A stretch of DNA of 64,000 nt. Origin: Ruminococcus sp. Lineage in GTDB: Bacteria; Bacillota; Clostridia; Oscillospirales; Ruminococcaceae. Shown here piece after piece: positions 40,665 to 49,296 of this stretch. The notes beneath the pieces were generated by a model. It made no database searches, was not told the origin of the DNA, and saw nothing but the letters and a program-made list of their open reading frames with translations. The first letter of the stretch is position 1. Each line of letters begins with the position of its first letter. The stretch is from NCBI RefSeq assembly GCF_024691275.1, contig NZ_JAILNU010000100.1, forward strand, positions 1 through 64,000. The letters run 5' to 3'. Position numbers and translations under genes: made by a program.

Positions 40665-40774
40665 CATGGATTATCGGACAGGCTTTTTACTGGAATATGT
40701 GTTTTGGCTTCCGAGAATTTGCCAAAAGTAAGTAAGAAAATAATGTTATATATATAATAGTATAGGAGAAGAAT

Positions 40775-41953
40775 ATGAAAGAACTGATACTTGTAAAATA
40801 CGGAGAAATGGCACTGAAAGGTCTCAATAAAAAGACCTTTGAGGATATGCTCATAAAGAACATAAAGCGCAGACTGAAGCCCCTCGGCCGCTTTCAGCTG
40901 ACCAGCGCTCAGTCTACAACATACATCAAGCCCCTTGATGAGGACATCGACCTCAGTGAAGCTGCGGACGTTGTAGGAAAGATATTCGGTATCGCTACCT
41001 ATTGCCGCGCCTGCGTATGCGAAAAGGACTTCGAGGACATCTGCAATAAGAGTTACGAGTATCTCGACGAGGTACTGAGCTGTGCAAAGACATTCAAGGT
41101 CAACGCAAAGCGCTCCGACAAGGCTTTCCCGATGAAGTCGCCTGAGATATGCATGGAGCTGGGCGGCAAGCTGCTGGATAAGTTCCCGCACCTCACTGTT
41201 GACGTTAAGAATCCTGAAGTTACGGTAACTGTTGAGATACGCGACGAGAACGCTTTCGTTCACGCAGAGAATATCAAGGGTGCAGGCGGACTCCCCGTAG
41301 GAAGCAGCGGTAAGGCTATGCTGCTCCTTTCAGGCGGTATCGACAGTCCTGTTGCAGGCTATATGATGGCAAAGCGCGGTATCCATATCGCCGCTATACA
41401 TTATGTTAGCCCTCCGTACACTTCAGACCGCGCACAGCTCAAGGTGGAGCAGCTCTGCCAGAAGCTCACAGACTACTGCGGCGGTATCGCTTTCTACTGC
41501 GTACCTTTCACGGAACTTCAGGAGGCTATCAAGGACCACTGTCCCGAGGAGTTCTTTACTATTATAATGAGAAGACTTATGATGGAGATTGCTCAGCGCA
41601 TCGCTGCCAAGGATAACTGCCTTGCTCTTATCACAGGCGAGAGCGTAGGTCAGGTCGCAAGTCAGACTATGGCAGCTATGGTGTGTACCGACGCTGTGTG
41701 CCGCATACCTGTTTTTCGCCCCTGTGTAGGCATGGACAAGACCGAGATAATCGAGATAGCCCGCAAGATCGACACGTTCGATACATCTGTCCTTCCTTAT
41801 GAGGACTGCTGTACAGTTTTCACTCCCCGTCACCCAAAGGTTAGACCTCAGCTGGCTGACATTGAAAAGGCACAGAACAGCTTCGATTTTGAACCGCTTA
41901 TACAGAAGGCTGTGGAAAATACGGAGATGAAAGTCTTCAATTATGGAGAATGA
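40775..41953 (+). CDS. thiI: tRNA 4-thiouridine synthase ThiI
   Basis: ThiI adenylates U8 of tRNA and inserts sulfur passed from the desulfurase, and can help thiazole synthesis. The 392-residue protein has an N-terminal ferredoxin-like and THUMP region (ILVKYGEMALKGLNKKTFEDML), the PP-loop LLLSGGIDSPVAGYMMAKRG near residue 190, and GESVGQVASQT. There is no C-terminal rhodanese domain, so this is the short form typical of Firmicutes. TAGGAG precedes the ATG. It pairs with the desulfurase upstream. Confidence 0.95.
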   Translation: MKELILVKYGEMALKGLNKKTFEDMLIKNIKRRLKPLGRFQLTSAQSTTYIKPLDEDIDLSEAADVVGKIFGIATYCRACVCEKDFEDICNKSYEYLDEVLSCAKTFKVNAKRSDKAFPMKSPEICMELGGKLLDKFPHLTVDVKNPEVTVTVEIRDENAFVHAENIKGAGGLPVGSSGKAMLLLSGGIDSPVAGYMMAKRGIHIAAIHYVSPPYTSDRAQLKVEQLCQKLTDYCGGIAFYCVPFTELQEAIKDHCPEEFFTIIMRRLMMEIAQRIAAKDNCLALITGESVGQVASQTMAAMVCTDAVCRIPVFRPCVGMDKTEIIEIARKIDTFDTSVLPYEDCCTVFTPRHPKVRPQLADIEKAQNSFDFEPLIQKAVENTEMKVFNYGE

Positions 41954-42022
41954 TTTTAAGTTTTTTACAAAATAAACACATCATTTTTGTGAAAAATCTA
42001 CTAAAGCAAAGGTGAGTATTTG

Positions 42023-42559
42023 GTGGTAAGCAGTAAATTTTCCGAATGTCAGACCGAAAAACTTGACAAAACAGTCGCAAATGTTGTAAAATTATTAGAA
42101 CGGAAGGGTCTGACCATTGCTACAGCTGAAAGCTGCACGGGCGGACTGCTTTCGGAGCTTATAACATCAGTATCGGGTGCATCTGCGGTCTTTGAACTCG
42201 GGATATGTACTTATTCCGAAAGGATCAAGACTGAGTTTCTGGGAGTTCCCGCCGAGGTCATACAAGAGTTCGGTGTTGTGAGCGAACAGACTGCTATGAG
42301 CATGGTCAGAGGACTGAAAAAATGCTCTGGTGCGGACGTGTGTGTTTCTGTTACGGGTATAGCAGGTCCATCGGGCGGAACTGCTGAAAAGCCTGTGGGA
42401 ACAGTCTATATCGGCTTCGATATCTGCGGAAGGCAGTTTGTCAGACTGCCCGAGCTGTGGAAGCTGGATAATATGAGCAGAGAGCATATCAGAAGATGTG
42501 CGGCTGCTTTTGCGTTCGGCATCATTGAAAAAACGCTGATGGAGGCGAATAGTAACTGA
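42023..42559 (+). CDS. cinA: CinA C-terminal domain protein (nicotinamide-nucleotide amidase, PncC type)
   Basis: The 178-residue protein is the stand-alone CinA C-terminal domain, which deamidates nicotinamide mononucleotide. It has TIATAESCTGGLLSELITSVSGAS, GICTYSERIKTEFLGV, FGVVSEQTAMSMVRGL and VSVTGIAGPSGGTAEKPVGTVYIG. The start is taken as GTG at 42023, 6 bases after AAAGGTGAG; TTG at 42020 is closer than usual. Its stop overlaps the ATG of the first sortase (TGATG), so the two are coupled. Confidence 0.9.
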   Translation: MVSSKFSECQTEKLDKTVANVVKLLERKGLTIATAESCTGGLLSELITSVSGASAVFELGICTYSERIKTEFLGVPAEVIQEFGVVSEQTAMSMVRGLKKCSGADVCVSVTGIAGPSGGTAEKPVGTVYIGFDICGRQFVRLPELWKLDNMSREHIRRCAAAFAFGIIEKTLMEANSN

Positions 42560-44319
42560 TGAGCGATAAATTGACGGATACAAGCTCAGAAGCTCAGCGC
42601 AGAGCTGAGAAAATAAAAGCGATCAGACGGTCGATACACAGTGAGGCAGAAGTCGCACCTACGACCTATGATAATAAGACAACAGACAGTGAACGCTCTG
42701 AGACTATCGCTGACAGGATCAGAAAGGCAAAGGAAAAGAAAAATTCCACTGCCGAGGATATCCTTGTTGAACTGGATCAGGCGATAGCCTTTGAAAAGGC
42801 TGAAGCGGCAAGGTTAGTTGCTGAGAAAGCAGCGGCTGACGCGAAGGAAACTGCCAATGCTGTTCCTGATATCTCGGATATCATCAATGAGATCGAGGCT
42901 CGCGCACAAGATGAGCTAAGCGAGATCGCTGATGAGATCACCGAGGACTTCTCCGAGGTTTCGGGCAATCCCGAGGGGGAGATACTCGACCTTACCGAGA
43001 CATCTGAGGAACAGACAGGCGAAGAATTCCCTGAGGTCGCTGAGATCGAAACAGTTATCCCCGACAAGCAGATCTATGAAGCTCCGCAAACCGAGGAGTT
43101 GTCTGCTGAAAAGGCTGAGGATACAGTCGTATTCACTCCTGTGAAGCACATACCCGAGGATAGGACACCGTTAAGTGTAAGGACGGAGGAGAATTCTACG
43201 GTTCGTGATGCTCTGGAGGCTGAAAGAGCCGAGCTTCCGCTGAATAATGCAGAGGCTGAGGTTCAGGGCGGCACTGTTAAACCGCATAAAAAAAAGAAAA
43301 AGAAGAAGAAAAAATCACTTAAGGAGCGCTTTCTCGGCTTGTTCCCTCAGAAGGGCGACAGCGTGGGCGAGTGCATAAGAAAAGTGGTGTTTCTCTGTTC
43401 TATCATCGCTATCGTCGTCTGCAGTTACCTGGTAGGAAGCTACTACTATGACCGCTGGGCAAGCAAGCGAAAGACAGAGGAGATCATCGGTATCTACGAG
43501 ATATACGATAATACTCCGCCCCACGTCGAGGAAGTCAAGGACGAGGGCGATAAGAGAAAAAAGTATTCGGGTATGCTCGACGGCGCCCGTAAACTCTACG
43601 ATCTCAACCATGATATCGTCGGAGTTATCAATATCCCTGATACACCTATAAATAATCCTGTTTTGCAGGCTGAGGACAATACCAAATATCTGAACAAAAA
43701 GTATGACCTCACCGATAATATAGCAGGTGAGATATTCCTCGATTACCGCAATCACTTCGACGAAGTTGGCGAGGACGGATATCTTAAAGTTCCGAATTCG
43801 GATAATCTGGTTATCTACGGACATAATATGCTGGACGAGCAGATGTTCGGTAGCCTTAAATATTACGCATGGAGAGAAAAATATTATGGTGAACACCCTA
43901 TAATCTATCTCAATTCCAACTATGAAAGATACACATATAAAATATTTGCATTTTTCATTCTTGATGCCGAGGACGAGACCGATACAAAGTTTGACTGCTG
44001 GAATACTCTGGACTTTGCCAATGAAAGAGAGTTCTATGATTATGTGAACGAGGCTAAGCGCAGATCTATCAGACTAAATAATGTTGACGTTAAGTACGGC
44101 GATCCGCTCATCACACTTTTTACTTGCAATACAAGCCTTCCTGATGATGAAAGAGGTCGTCTTATCATAATGGCAAGACAACTCAGAGAGGGTGAGGATC
44201 TGCTTGCTGGTACGCAGGACAGCGTTGCGAATACCAATATCAAGTGGCCTACTATTTATTACGAAGAACACCCTAATGAAATGTATGATCCTAATCAGGA
44301 GTTCACTCCTTACGGATAA
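42559..44319 (+). CDS. Class B-like sortase with a long acidic cytoplasmic N-terminus
   Basis: This 586-residue membrane transpeptidase would link surface proteins to peptidoglycan. The first ~245 residues are very acidic, Glu/Ala-rich and low in complexity, then comes a poly-Lys run (nine or more), a membrane helix (VVFLCSIIAIVVCSYLVGSYYY, about 275-297) and the sortase domain. The active site has His in YGHNM (about 421), Cys in LFTCNT (about 523) and Arg in RLIIMARQLREGE. Usual sortases are 200-300 residues, so the intracellular extension is odd. It overlaps cinA and is followed after 20 bases by a second sortase. Substrates are not in view. Confidence 0.88.
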   Translation: MSDKLTDTSSEAQRRAEKIKAIRRSIHSEAEVAPTTYDNKTTDSERSETIADRIRKAKEKKNSTAEDILVELDQAIAFEKAEAARLVAEKAAADAKETANAVPDISDIINEIEARAQDELSEIADEITEDFSEVSGNPEGEILDLTETSEEQTGEEFPEVAEIETVIPDKQIYEAPQTEELSAEKAEDTVVFTPVKHIPEDRTPLSVRTEENSTVRDALEAERAELPLNNAEAEVQGGTVKPHKKKKKKKKKSLKERFLGLFPQKGDSVGECIRKVVFLCSIIAIVVCSYLVGSYYYDRWASKRKTEEIIGIYEIYDNTPPHVEEVKDEGDKRKKYSGMLDGARKLYDLNHDIVGVINIPDTPINNPVLQAEDNTKYLNKKYDLTDNIAGEIFLDYRNHFDEVGEDGYLKVPNSDNLVIYGHNMLDEQMFGSLKYYAWREKYYGEHPIIYLNSNYERYTYKIFAFFILDAEDETDTKFDCWNTLDFANEREFYDYVNEAKRRSIRLNNVDVKYGDPLITLFTCNTSLPDDERGRLIIMARQLREGEDLLAGTQDSVANTNIKWPTIYYEEHPNEMYDPNQEFTPYG

Positions 44320-44339
44320 TTGGAGGCAAAAGACAAGCG

Positions 44340-45266
44340 ATGAGCAAAAAAGCAAAGATCATTACAGCCTGCGCCGCTTGTGCGGTCGCTTTGGGACTCG
44401 GTTCGTATGTGCTCCTTTTCAATAAGAATAAGGAGTATATTTTAGTACCGGACAACACTAAGGAAACAGTCACAGCTGCTACCGAAGCTGCTGTTGAGCT
44501 CCCTGATGACTGGGCTGATAAATATGGATATTCTCCGTCAGCCGCAGGAATGACGGCAAGAGCCAAGTCACTGCTGCGTATAAGTAAAGATATTGTCGGC
44601 TGGGTGCAGCTCGACAATACCATGATGGATTATCCTGTCGTTCTCGACCCGGGTGAGGTTCAGGAGAACGACCCGTACTACGGTCCTGATTATTATGTTC
44701 CCGATGATTATTACCTTAACCACGATATCGACAGAAGTTACCGTATGGAGGGCGCTATATTTGCCGATTACTGCAATTTTATCGGCAGCGATGATACGCA
44801 GCTCTCAGATAATCTGGTGCTTTACGGTCATGCTATGTGGGACGGATCTATGATGGGGGATCTAAGAAAATACCGTATAAATCCTGAGTTCTATTACTCA
44901 AGTCCCTTTATAAAGTTTAGCTCTAACTACGGGGACTATGATTATGTTATCTTCACATACCTCATTACGCCAGGAAGTTACAATGCTACGGATTTCCACT
45001 ACTGGCAGATGGAAGATTTAAATACAGAGGAAGATTTCAATTTCTACATCGACTGCTGCAAGCGCAGCCAGATGATAGATACAGGGGTCGATGTGAAGTA
45101 CGGCGACAAGCTCATGACGCTCTCTACCTGCTATGCGGACGAGGATAATTCCCGCTTCATAGTCGTGGCAAGAAAGCTCAGAGAGGGCGAGGTCGCAGGA
45201 GACTTAAAAACGATCCAGCACACAGAAGCTTATAATCAGGCTCATAAAGATAAAGAAGAAGCCTGA
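44340..45266 (+). CDS. Class B-like sortase
   Basis: The 308-residue protein has an N-terminal membrane helix (IITACAACAVALGLGSYVLLF), a sortase domain with VGWVQLDNTMMDYPVV, catalytic His in YGHAMW (about 163), catalytic Cys in LSTCYA (about 263) and Arg in SRFIVVARKLREGE. It is related to the sortase directly upstream and has a usual size. Two tandem sortases suggest distinct substrates or pilus-like assembly; no LPxTG-type protein was found nearby. TTGGAGG lies before the ATG. The permuted SpoIID gene follows after 62 bases. Confidence 0.9.
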   Translation: MSKKAKIITACAACAVALGLGSYVLLFNKNKEYILVPDNTKETVTAATEAAVELPDDWADKYGYSPSAAGMTARAKSLLRISKDIVGWVQLDNTMMDYPVVLDPGEVQENDPYYGPDYYVPDDYYLNHDIDRSYRMEGAIFADYCNFIGSDDTQLSDNLVLYGHAMWDGSMMGDLRKYRINPEFYYSSPFIKFSSNYGDYDYVIFTYLITPGSYNATDFHYWQMEDLNTEEDFNFYIDCCKRSQMIDTGVDVKYGDKLMTLSTCYADEDNSRFIVVARKLREGEVAGDLKTIQHTEAYNQAHKDKEEA

Positions 45267-45328
45267 AGACGTTTTTGCTGCCAATGTGCAGCGGTGAGCT
45301 GACCTTATGTTTTTAAAAGGAGATTGTT

Positions 45329-46624
45329 ATGAAAATGCAGAAAATGCTTAAACGAGCAGCAGCTGCGGCTTCGGGAGTACTCGTACTCTCAAGTGCAACA
45401 AGTATGGCTACTGCGGACAGCTCCACGACGGAGGAAACTACTGCCGTGACTGCTTCAGCAGAAGAAAATACTACAGCTGCGGAAACGGAAGCGGCTTCGG
45501 CAGGTACTGCTGATAAAGCAGAAAAAGAGCAGAATATACCTGAGGATTGGGTAAAAGCTGATGTAAGTGAGTACGATTCAAGCCTTACGCTTATCAGTTA
45601 TGAACTTGCTACGCCTGAAATGGCTAAAGTCGGCGAAACAGCTGATCCATATGCAGGCCTTTCCGAGGAGGAGCGCAAAGCCCTTGAGGAAAATATCGCA
45701 AAGAAGAAAAATGCCCTCAAAAAGGGTACACCTACTCTTTCAAAAAATGCTGCAAAGAGCAGAAGTAAAGAGCCGACTGCTGTTGAGCTGAAAACTTCAG
45801 GCGCTTTTGTGGGTGATATTCCTGATTCACAGCCGGGACCTGAGGTGAATGCTCAGCCGGGACAGTTCGCGTTCGTGACTTACGGTTGGGGACACGGTGT
45901 CGGCATGAGCCAGAATGGTGCCAATTTCTACGCTGCTTATGCGGGCTGGACTTATCAGGATATCCTGTTCCACTATTATCCCGGAACATACCTTATGAAT
46001 ACCGGTATGACCGATGAGGAGGAGCTTACTATTGCTCACCAGCCTGCGGGCGATACCCTCAAGGTCGTATCTGAGATCGTAAACCGCGAAGTGGGCGGAA
46101 GCTTCTCATACGAAGCTATTAAGGCTCAGGCTGTTGCTGTATATACTTATATAAAGTATAACGGCGACGATTCCAGAGACCTCAGAGGCAAGGCTAATCC
46201 ACCGCAGATCGTTATTGATGCCTGCGAGGAGGTCCTTGGCGAGGCACTCTACTTCGAGGATAATTATGCTTTGACTGTGTTCTCTGCTTCGAGCGGCGGA
46301 TGCTCAGCTAATTGCTACGAGGTCTTCTATGCGGATTATCCGTACCTCAGAAGTGTACCGAGCGATTACGATGCTGCATTTGACCCTCACTGGGGAACAG
46401 TTACATATATGGACGCGGCAACTGTGAAGAAAAAGCTGGAAGCAGCTTATCATATCACCCTTTCCGATGATCCCGACAACTGGATACAGCCTGTATATTC
46501 AGAAGAAACAGGCTATGTCACAGAGGTCTCCATCGACGGACAGACTACCGCAAAGGGCTATCCGTTCTCAATGATGATGGGACTTAAATCATCAAAATTC
46601 AATCTTACATATACACATGATTGA
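45329..46624 (+). CDS. Secreted SpoIID/LytB-domain protein with apparently permuted domain order
   Basis: SpoIID proteins are lytic transglycosylases of stem-peptide-free glycan. The 431-residue protein has a signal peptide, a Thr/Ala/Glu-rich linker, then the SpoIID elements in changed order. GWGHGVGMSQNGANFYAAYAGWTYQDILFHYYPGT comes first (about 188-222), then the catalytic-Glu region NREVGGSFSYEAIKAQAVAVYTYIKY (about 252-277), PYLRSVPSDYD, and GLKSSKF at the very end (about 418). In ordinary SpoIID the GHGVGMSQ block follows GLKSxxF at the C-terminus, so this looks like a circular permutation. AAAGGAG precedes the ATG. It lies next to two sortases and upstream of mraZ. Confidence 0.82.
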   Translation: MKMQKMLKRAAAAASGVLVLSSATSMATADSSTTEETTAVTASAEENTTAAETEAASAGTADKAEKEQNIPEDWVKADVSEYDSSLTLISYELATPEMAKVGETADPYAGLSEEERKALEENIAKKKNALKKGTPTLSKNAAKSRSKEPTAVELKTSGAFVGDIPDSQPGPEVNAQPGQFAFVTYGWGHGVGMSQNGANFYAAYAGWTYQDILFHYYPGTYLMNTGMTDEEELTIAHQPAGDTLKVVSEIVNREVGGSFSYEAIKAQAVAVYTYIKYNGDDSRDLRGKANPPQIVIDACEEVLGEALYFEDNYALTVFSASSGGCSANCYEVFYADYPYLRSVPSDYDAAFDPHWGTVTYMDAATVKKKLEAAYHITLSDDPDNWIQPVYSEETGYVTEVSIDGQTTAKGYPFSMMMGLKSSKFNLTYTHD

Positions 46625-46662
46625 CAGCGGCTGATTACCGCAAAAAGATAAAGAACAAAAGG

Positions 46663-46730
46663 AATAAGTCTTTGGATGCATTACGATTTTTCATTGTATG
46701 ATAGTATCCGAAGACTTATTTCTCCTTTTT
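46663..46730 (+). terminator. Terminator of the SpoIID-domain gene
   Basis: A 15-bp stem (46663-46677 with 46706-46720, one G-T pair) with a 28-base loop is followed by TTCTCCTTTTT. Confidence 0.65.
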
Positions 46731-46731
46731 G

Positions 46732-46799
46732 GGTGATGAAAGGTGATGCCGAGAGGTGAAAAAATCCTTAAAAAACTCCAAAAAGGTGAAAAAAGGTGA
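46732..46799 (+). promoter_or_regulatory. Upstream cluster of GGTGA repeats (MraZ-box-like)
   Basis: GGTGA occurs at 46732, 46742, 46755, 46785 and 46795. Two pairs are exactly 10 bp apart. They may be extra MraZ sites or a part of the same array. Confidence 0.5.
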
Positions 46800-46927
46800 A
46801 AACTCAGAAAAATATTTAACAATTACAAAAACGTTTGTTTCACTTTGTGCTCACAACTGATTAATCTTTAAACAAAATCGACAAAAAACAGTCGATTTAT
46901 AGGGCTATAGTTGTGAGAAATTACATC

Positions 46928-46956
46928 TTGCTTTTCTCCCCGATTAATGATAAAAT
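46928..46956 (+). promoter_or_regulatory. Promoter of the mraZ-led dcw cluster
   Basis: TTGCTT at 46928-46933 lies 17 bp from TAAAAT at 46951-46956. The start of transcription would fall at about 46963, right at the repeat array. Confidence 0.7.
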
Positions 46957-46964
46957 ATGTTTAG

Positions 46965-47009
46965 GGTGAAAAAAGGTGATTGGATGTGAAATTTTCCAAA
47001 TTAGGGTGA
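46965..47009 (+). promoter_or_regulatory. MraZ operator array
   Basis: GGTGA at 46965 and 46975, TGTGA at 46985 and GGTGA at 47005 all sit on one 10-bp register. MraZ is known to bind direct repeats spaced by one helical turn at its own promoter. This array lies just downstream of the -10, so bound MraZ would repress. Confidence 0.72.
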
Positions 47010-47049
47010 TCGGATCCTAAGAGGTTGTACGAAAGTGAGGCGAAGTTCT

Positions 47050-47481
47050 ATGGCAGATCTGTTATGCGGTACCTACTACCCAAGTATAGATCAGAAAGGC
47101 CGAATGAGCTTCCCGACTAAGCTTCGTGAGATCCTCGGACCTGAGTTTTTTCTCTGTCAGGGTCACGATGATTCCTATATCGCCGTATATTCGCCGGAAG
47201 CATTTCAGGAGTACTGTGATACTCTTAATTCCATACCCGGTAAGCAGGGCAGCGACATCAGACGTAAGCTCCTTGCAGGTGCAGATAAGCAGACACCTGA
47301 TAAACAGGGTCGTATCTTCATCACCCAGCAGCTCAGAGACCACGCAGGTATAACCGACGAGGTCGTTGTTATTGGTGCAAACCGCAGAGCTGAAATATGG
47401 AATAAGTCAAAATGGGAAGAATTCAACAGTAATATCTCTCAGGAGGAGATCAACAATGTTCTTGCAGGTCTCGTCCTCTGA
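47050..47481 (+). CDS. mraZ: Transcriptional regulator MraZ
   Basis: MraZ is a ring-forming DNA-binding protein that controls the dcw cluster. The 143-residue protein has two SpoVT/AbrB-like halves: CGTYYPSIDQKGRMSFPTKLREIL and AGADKQTPDKQGRIFITQQLRDHAGI, each with the (D)xKGR(M/I) motif. The ATG at 47050 is chosen because GAGG (47037-47040) precedes it by 9 bases, and it gives the usual length. It heads the cluster and has its likely operators just upstream. Confidence 0.96.
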   Translation: MADLLCGTYYPSIDQKGRMSFPTKLREILGPEFFLCQGHDDSYIAVYSPEAFQEYCDTLNSIPGKQGSDIRRKLLAGADKQTPDKQGRIFITQQLRDHAGITDEVVVIGANRRAEIWNKSKWEEFNSNISQEEINNVLAGLVL

Positions 47482-47539
47482 TACGGACGCTTCTGTCTTT
47501 GATCCCGATATCTATCGGAACTAAGGAGAGTATTTAATA

Positions 47540-48481
47540 ATGGAATTCAGCCATATACCTGTTATGCTTGAGGAATGTATAGAAGGACTTGCCATTCGTC
47601 CTGACGGTGTCTACGTTGACGGTACCGCAGGTGGCGCAGGTCATTCCTCTGCTATCGCTGCCAGATTAAACGAAAATGGCAGGCTCATCGCTCTTGACAG
47701 AGACCCCGACGCTGTCGCGGTCGCTACCGAAAGGCTGTCAAAGTACAGCAACGCACGAGTGTTCCACAGGAACTATTCGGAGATAAGAGCGGTTCTCGAT
47801 GAACTTGATATCGACTATGCCGACGGTATCCTCATGGATCTTGGCGTTTCGTCGTTTCAGCTTGATGAGGGAAGCAGAGGCTTCTCGTATCATACCGACG
47901 CTCCTCTCGATATGCGTATGAGCAAGGAGGGAATGAGCGCTGCTGATGTAGTCAATACCTATTCCGAGCAGGAGCTCACAAGGATCATATTCGAGTACGG
48001 AGAAGAAAAATTCTCCCGCAGGATAGCGTCGAATATCATCAGAGCAAGAGAAATTGCTCCCATAGAGACAACCTTGCAGCTTGCCGATATCATAAGAGAA
48101 AGCGTTCCTCAGAAGGCGCGACGTGAAAAAAACCCTTGTAAAAAGACCTTTCAGGCAATCAGAATCGCCGTAAACGGTGAGTTTGAGCACCTTTCAAAAG
48201 GACTTGAAGATGCTTTTTACAGCCTGAGGGCAGGCGGACGGCTTGCAGTTATTACCTTTCATTCCCTTGAGGACAGACTCGTTAAACAAAAGTTTGCCGA
48301 GTGGTGCAAGGGCTGTATATGTCCACCGGATTTCCCACAATGTGTATGCGGTCGTAAACCGCAGGGAAAACTTGTAAATAGAAAGCCGTTAGAGGCTAAA
48401 GAACAGGAACTCGAAAGAAACAACAGAAGCAGAAGCGCTAAGCTCAGAATAATAGAAAGGAGTGCGGAAAGCAATGGCTGA
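47540..48481 (+). CDS. rsmH: 16S rRNA m4C1402 methyltransferase RsmH (MraW)
   Basis: RsmH methylates N4 of C1402 in 16S rRNA with SAM. The 313-residue protein has HIPVMLEECIEGLAIRPDGVYVDGTAGGAGHSSAI at the start (SAM motif I), LALDRDPDAVAVA-type motif, DGILMDLGVSSFQLDEGSRGFSYHTDAPLDMRM, FQAIRIAVNGEFEHL and FHSLEDRLVKQKF. The length is typical. It lies 58 bases after mraZ and overlaps ftsL by 8 bases. Confidence 0.97.
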   Translation: MEFSHIPVMLEECIEGLAIRPDGVYVDGTAGGAGHSSAIAARLNENGRLIALDRDPDAVAVATERLSKYSNARVFHRNYSEIRAVLDELDIDYADGILMDLGVSSFQLDEGSRGFSYHTDAPLDMRMSKEGMSAADVVNTYSEQELTRIIFEYGEEKFSRRIASNIIRAREIAPIETTLQLADIIRESVPQKARREKNPCKKTFQAIRIAVNGEFEHLSKGLEDAFYSLRAGGRLAVITFHSLEDRLVKQKFAEWCKGCICPPDFPQCVCGRKPQGKLVNRKPLEAKEQELERNNRSRSAKLRIIERSAESNG

Positions 48482-48977
48482 AAACACTGTACGCTATTAT
48501 AATGACGAAAGCTACGACGATGTCGATACGGACGAGACAACCGCTATCGACGGCAGTTCGCATAAAGGAACTGAGCAGGAGCATGAGATAGAAGTGAGAA
48601 GAAATGAAGCGCGAAGCGGTTCAATATTAATGATCGTTTTCATATCTATGCTTGCAGCCGCACTGCTTGGCTCGGTTATTTATTCGCTTGATAAGCGGAA
48701 TACAATGTATAACAAGGTTTCCGCTATGAATGATAAGCTATCAAGCGCCGCAGCCGAAAATGTAAGACTCCAGTCTGAACTTGACAGTAAAATGTCCGCT
48801 AAGAATATAGAAGAATATGCGGAAAATGTGCTTGGAATGGAAAAGATAGATTCAACACAGATAACATACATCAAGATACAGACAGGCGATGTCGTAACAA
48901 TTCCAAAACAGAAAAAAGGTATGATAGCGAAAATAAAATCCTTTTTTGACAGCTGTGTGGAATATTTCAGAGGGTAG
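48474..48977 (+). CDS. ftsL: Cell division protein FtsL-like
   Basis: The 167-residue bitopic protein has a charged cytoplasmic N-terminus, one membrane helix (GSILMIVFISMLAAALLGSVIYSL, about 48-72) and an outer coiled coil (KVSAMNDKLSSAAAENVRLQSELDSKMS) ending in the IEEYAENVLGMEKIDSTQITYI motif typical of FtsL/DivIC-like proteins. FtsL joins FtsW-PBP with DivIB at the septum. The ATG at 48474 follows AAAGGAGTG and overlaps rsmH. Its place in the cluster supports the call more than sequence does. Confidence 0.85.
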   Translation: MAENTVRYYNDESYDDVDTDETTAIDGSSHKGTEQEHEIEVRRNEARSGSILMIVFISMLAAALLGSVIYSLDKRNTMYNKVSAMNDKLSSAAAENVRLQSELDSKMSAKNIEEYAENVLGMEKIDSTQITYIKIQTGDVVTIPKQKKGMIAKIKSFFDSCVEYFRG

Positions 48978-49226
48978 TACCAATATAAATATATTACATG
49001 GACTGCCTGTATAATTAACGAACACTATCGGCAAACAAAAAATATATATAAAGCCGAAGTTATATGTAGAACACGGAGATACAGCGGGTGATCGGAATAT
49101 CGGAATGACGTTCCCCGAGCTTTGGGCGTTAATAAAGCTCGGGAACGGCTTTCCACGCTTGAATAGCGATAAATCCTTCGTCGTATCAAAACAAAAGGAC
49201 ATCCCAAAAAGAAATAAAAGATGTTC

Positions 49227-49258
49227 AAAGGCGGGGCACATGAAAACCCTGCCTTTTT
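49227..49258 (+). terminator. Intrinsic terminator or attenuator between ftsL and the PBP gene
   Basis: AAAGGCGGGG (49227-49236) pairs with CCCTGCCTTT (49247-49256) over 10 bp with one G-T pair, then TTTTATTTT. A second long hairpin lies just upstream (about 49110-49147). Confidence 0.7.
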
Positions 49259-49296
49259 ATTTTATAGAGAATTTCGCGGAGAGGAAGAATTTCGCA

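Larger units (their letters stand above)
46625..47049. other. Gene-free stretch before mraZ: terminator, MraZ-type repeats, promoter
   Basis: It holds the terminator of the SpoIID gene, a first cluster of five GGTGA repeats (46732-46799), the mraZ promoter (46928-46956) and a second cluster of four phased repeats (46965-47009). No ORF with a ribosome site was seen. Confidence 0.7.
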
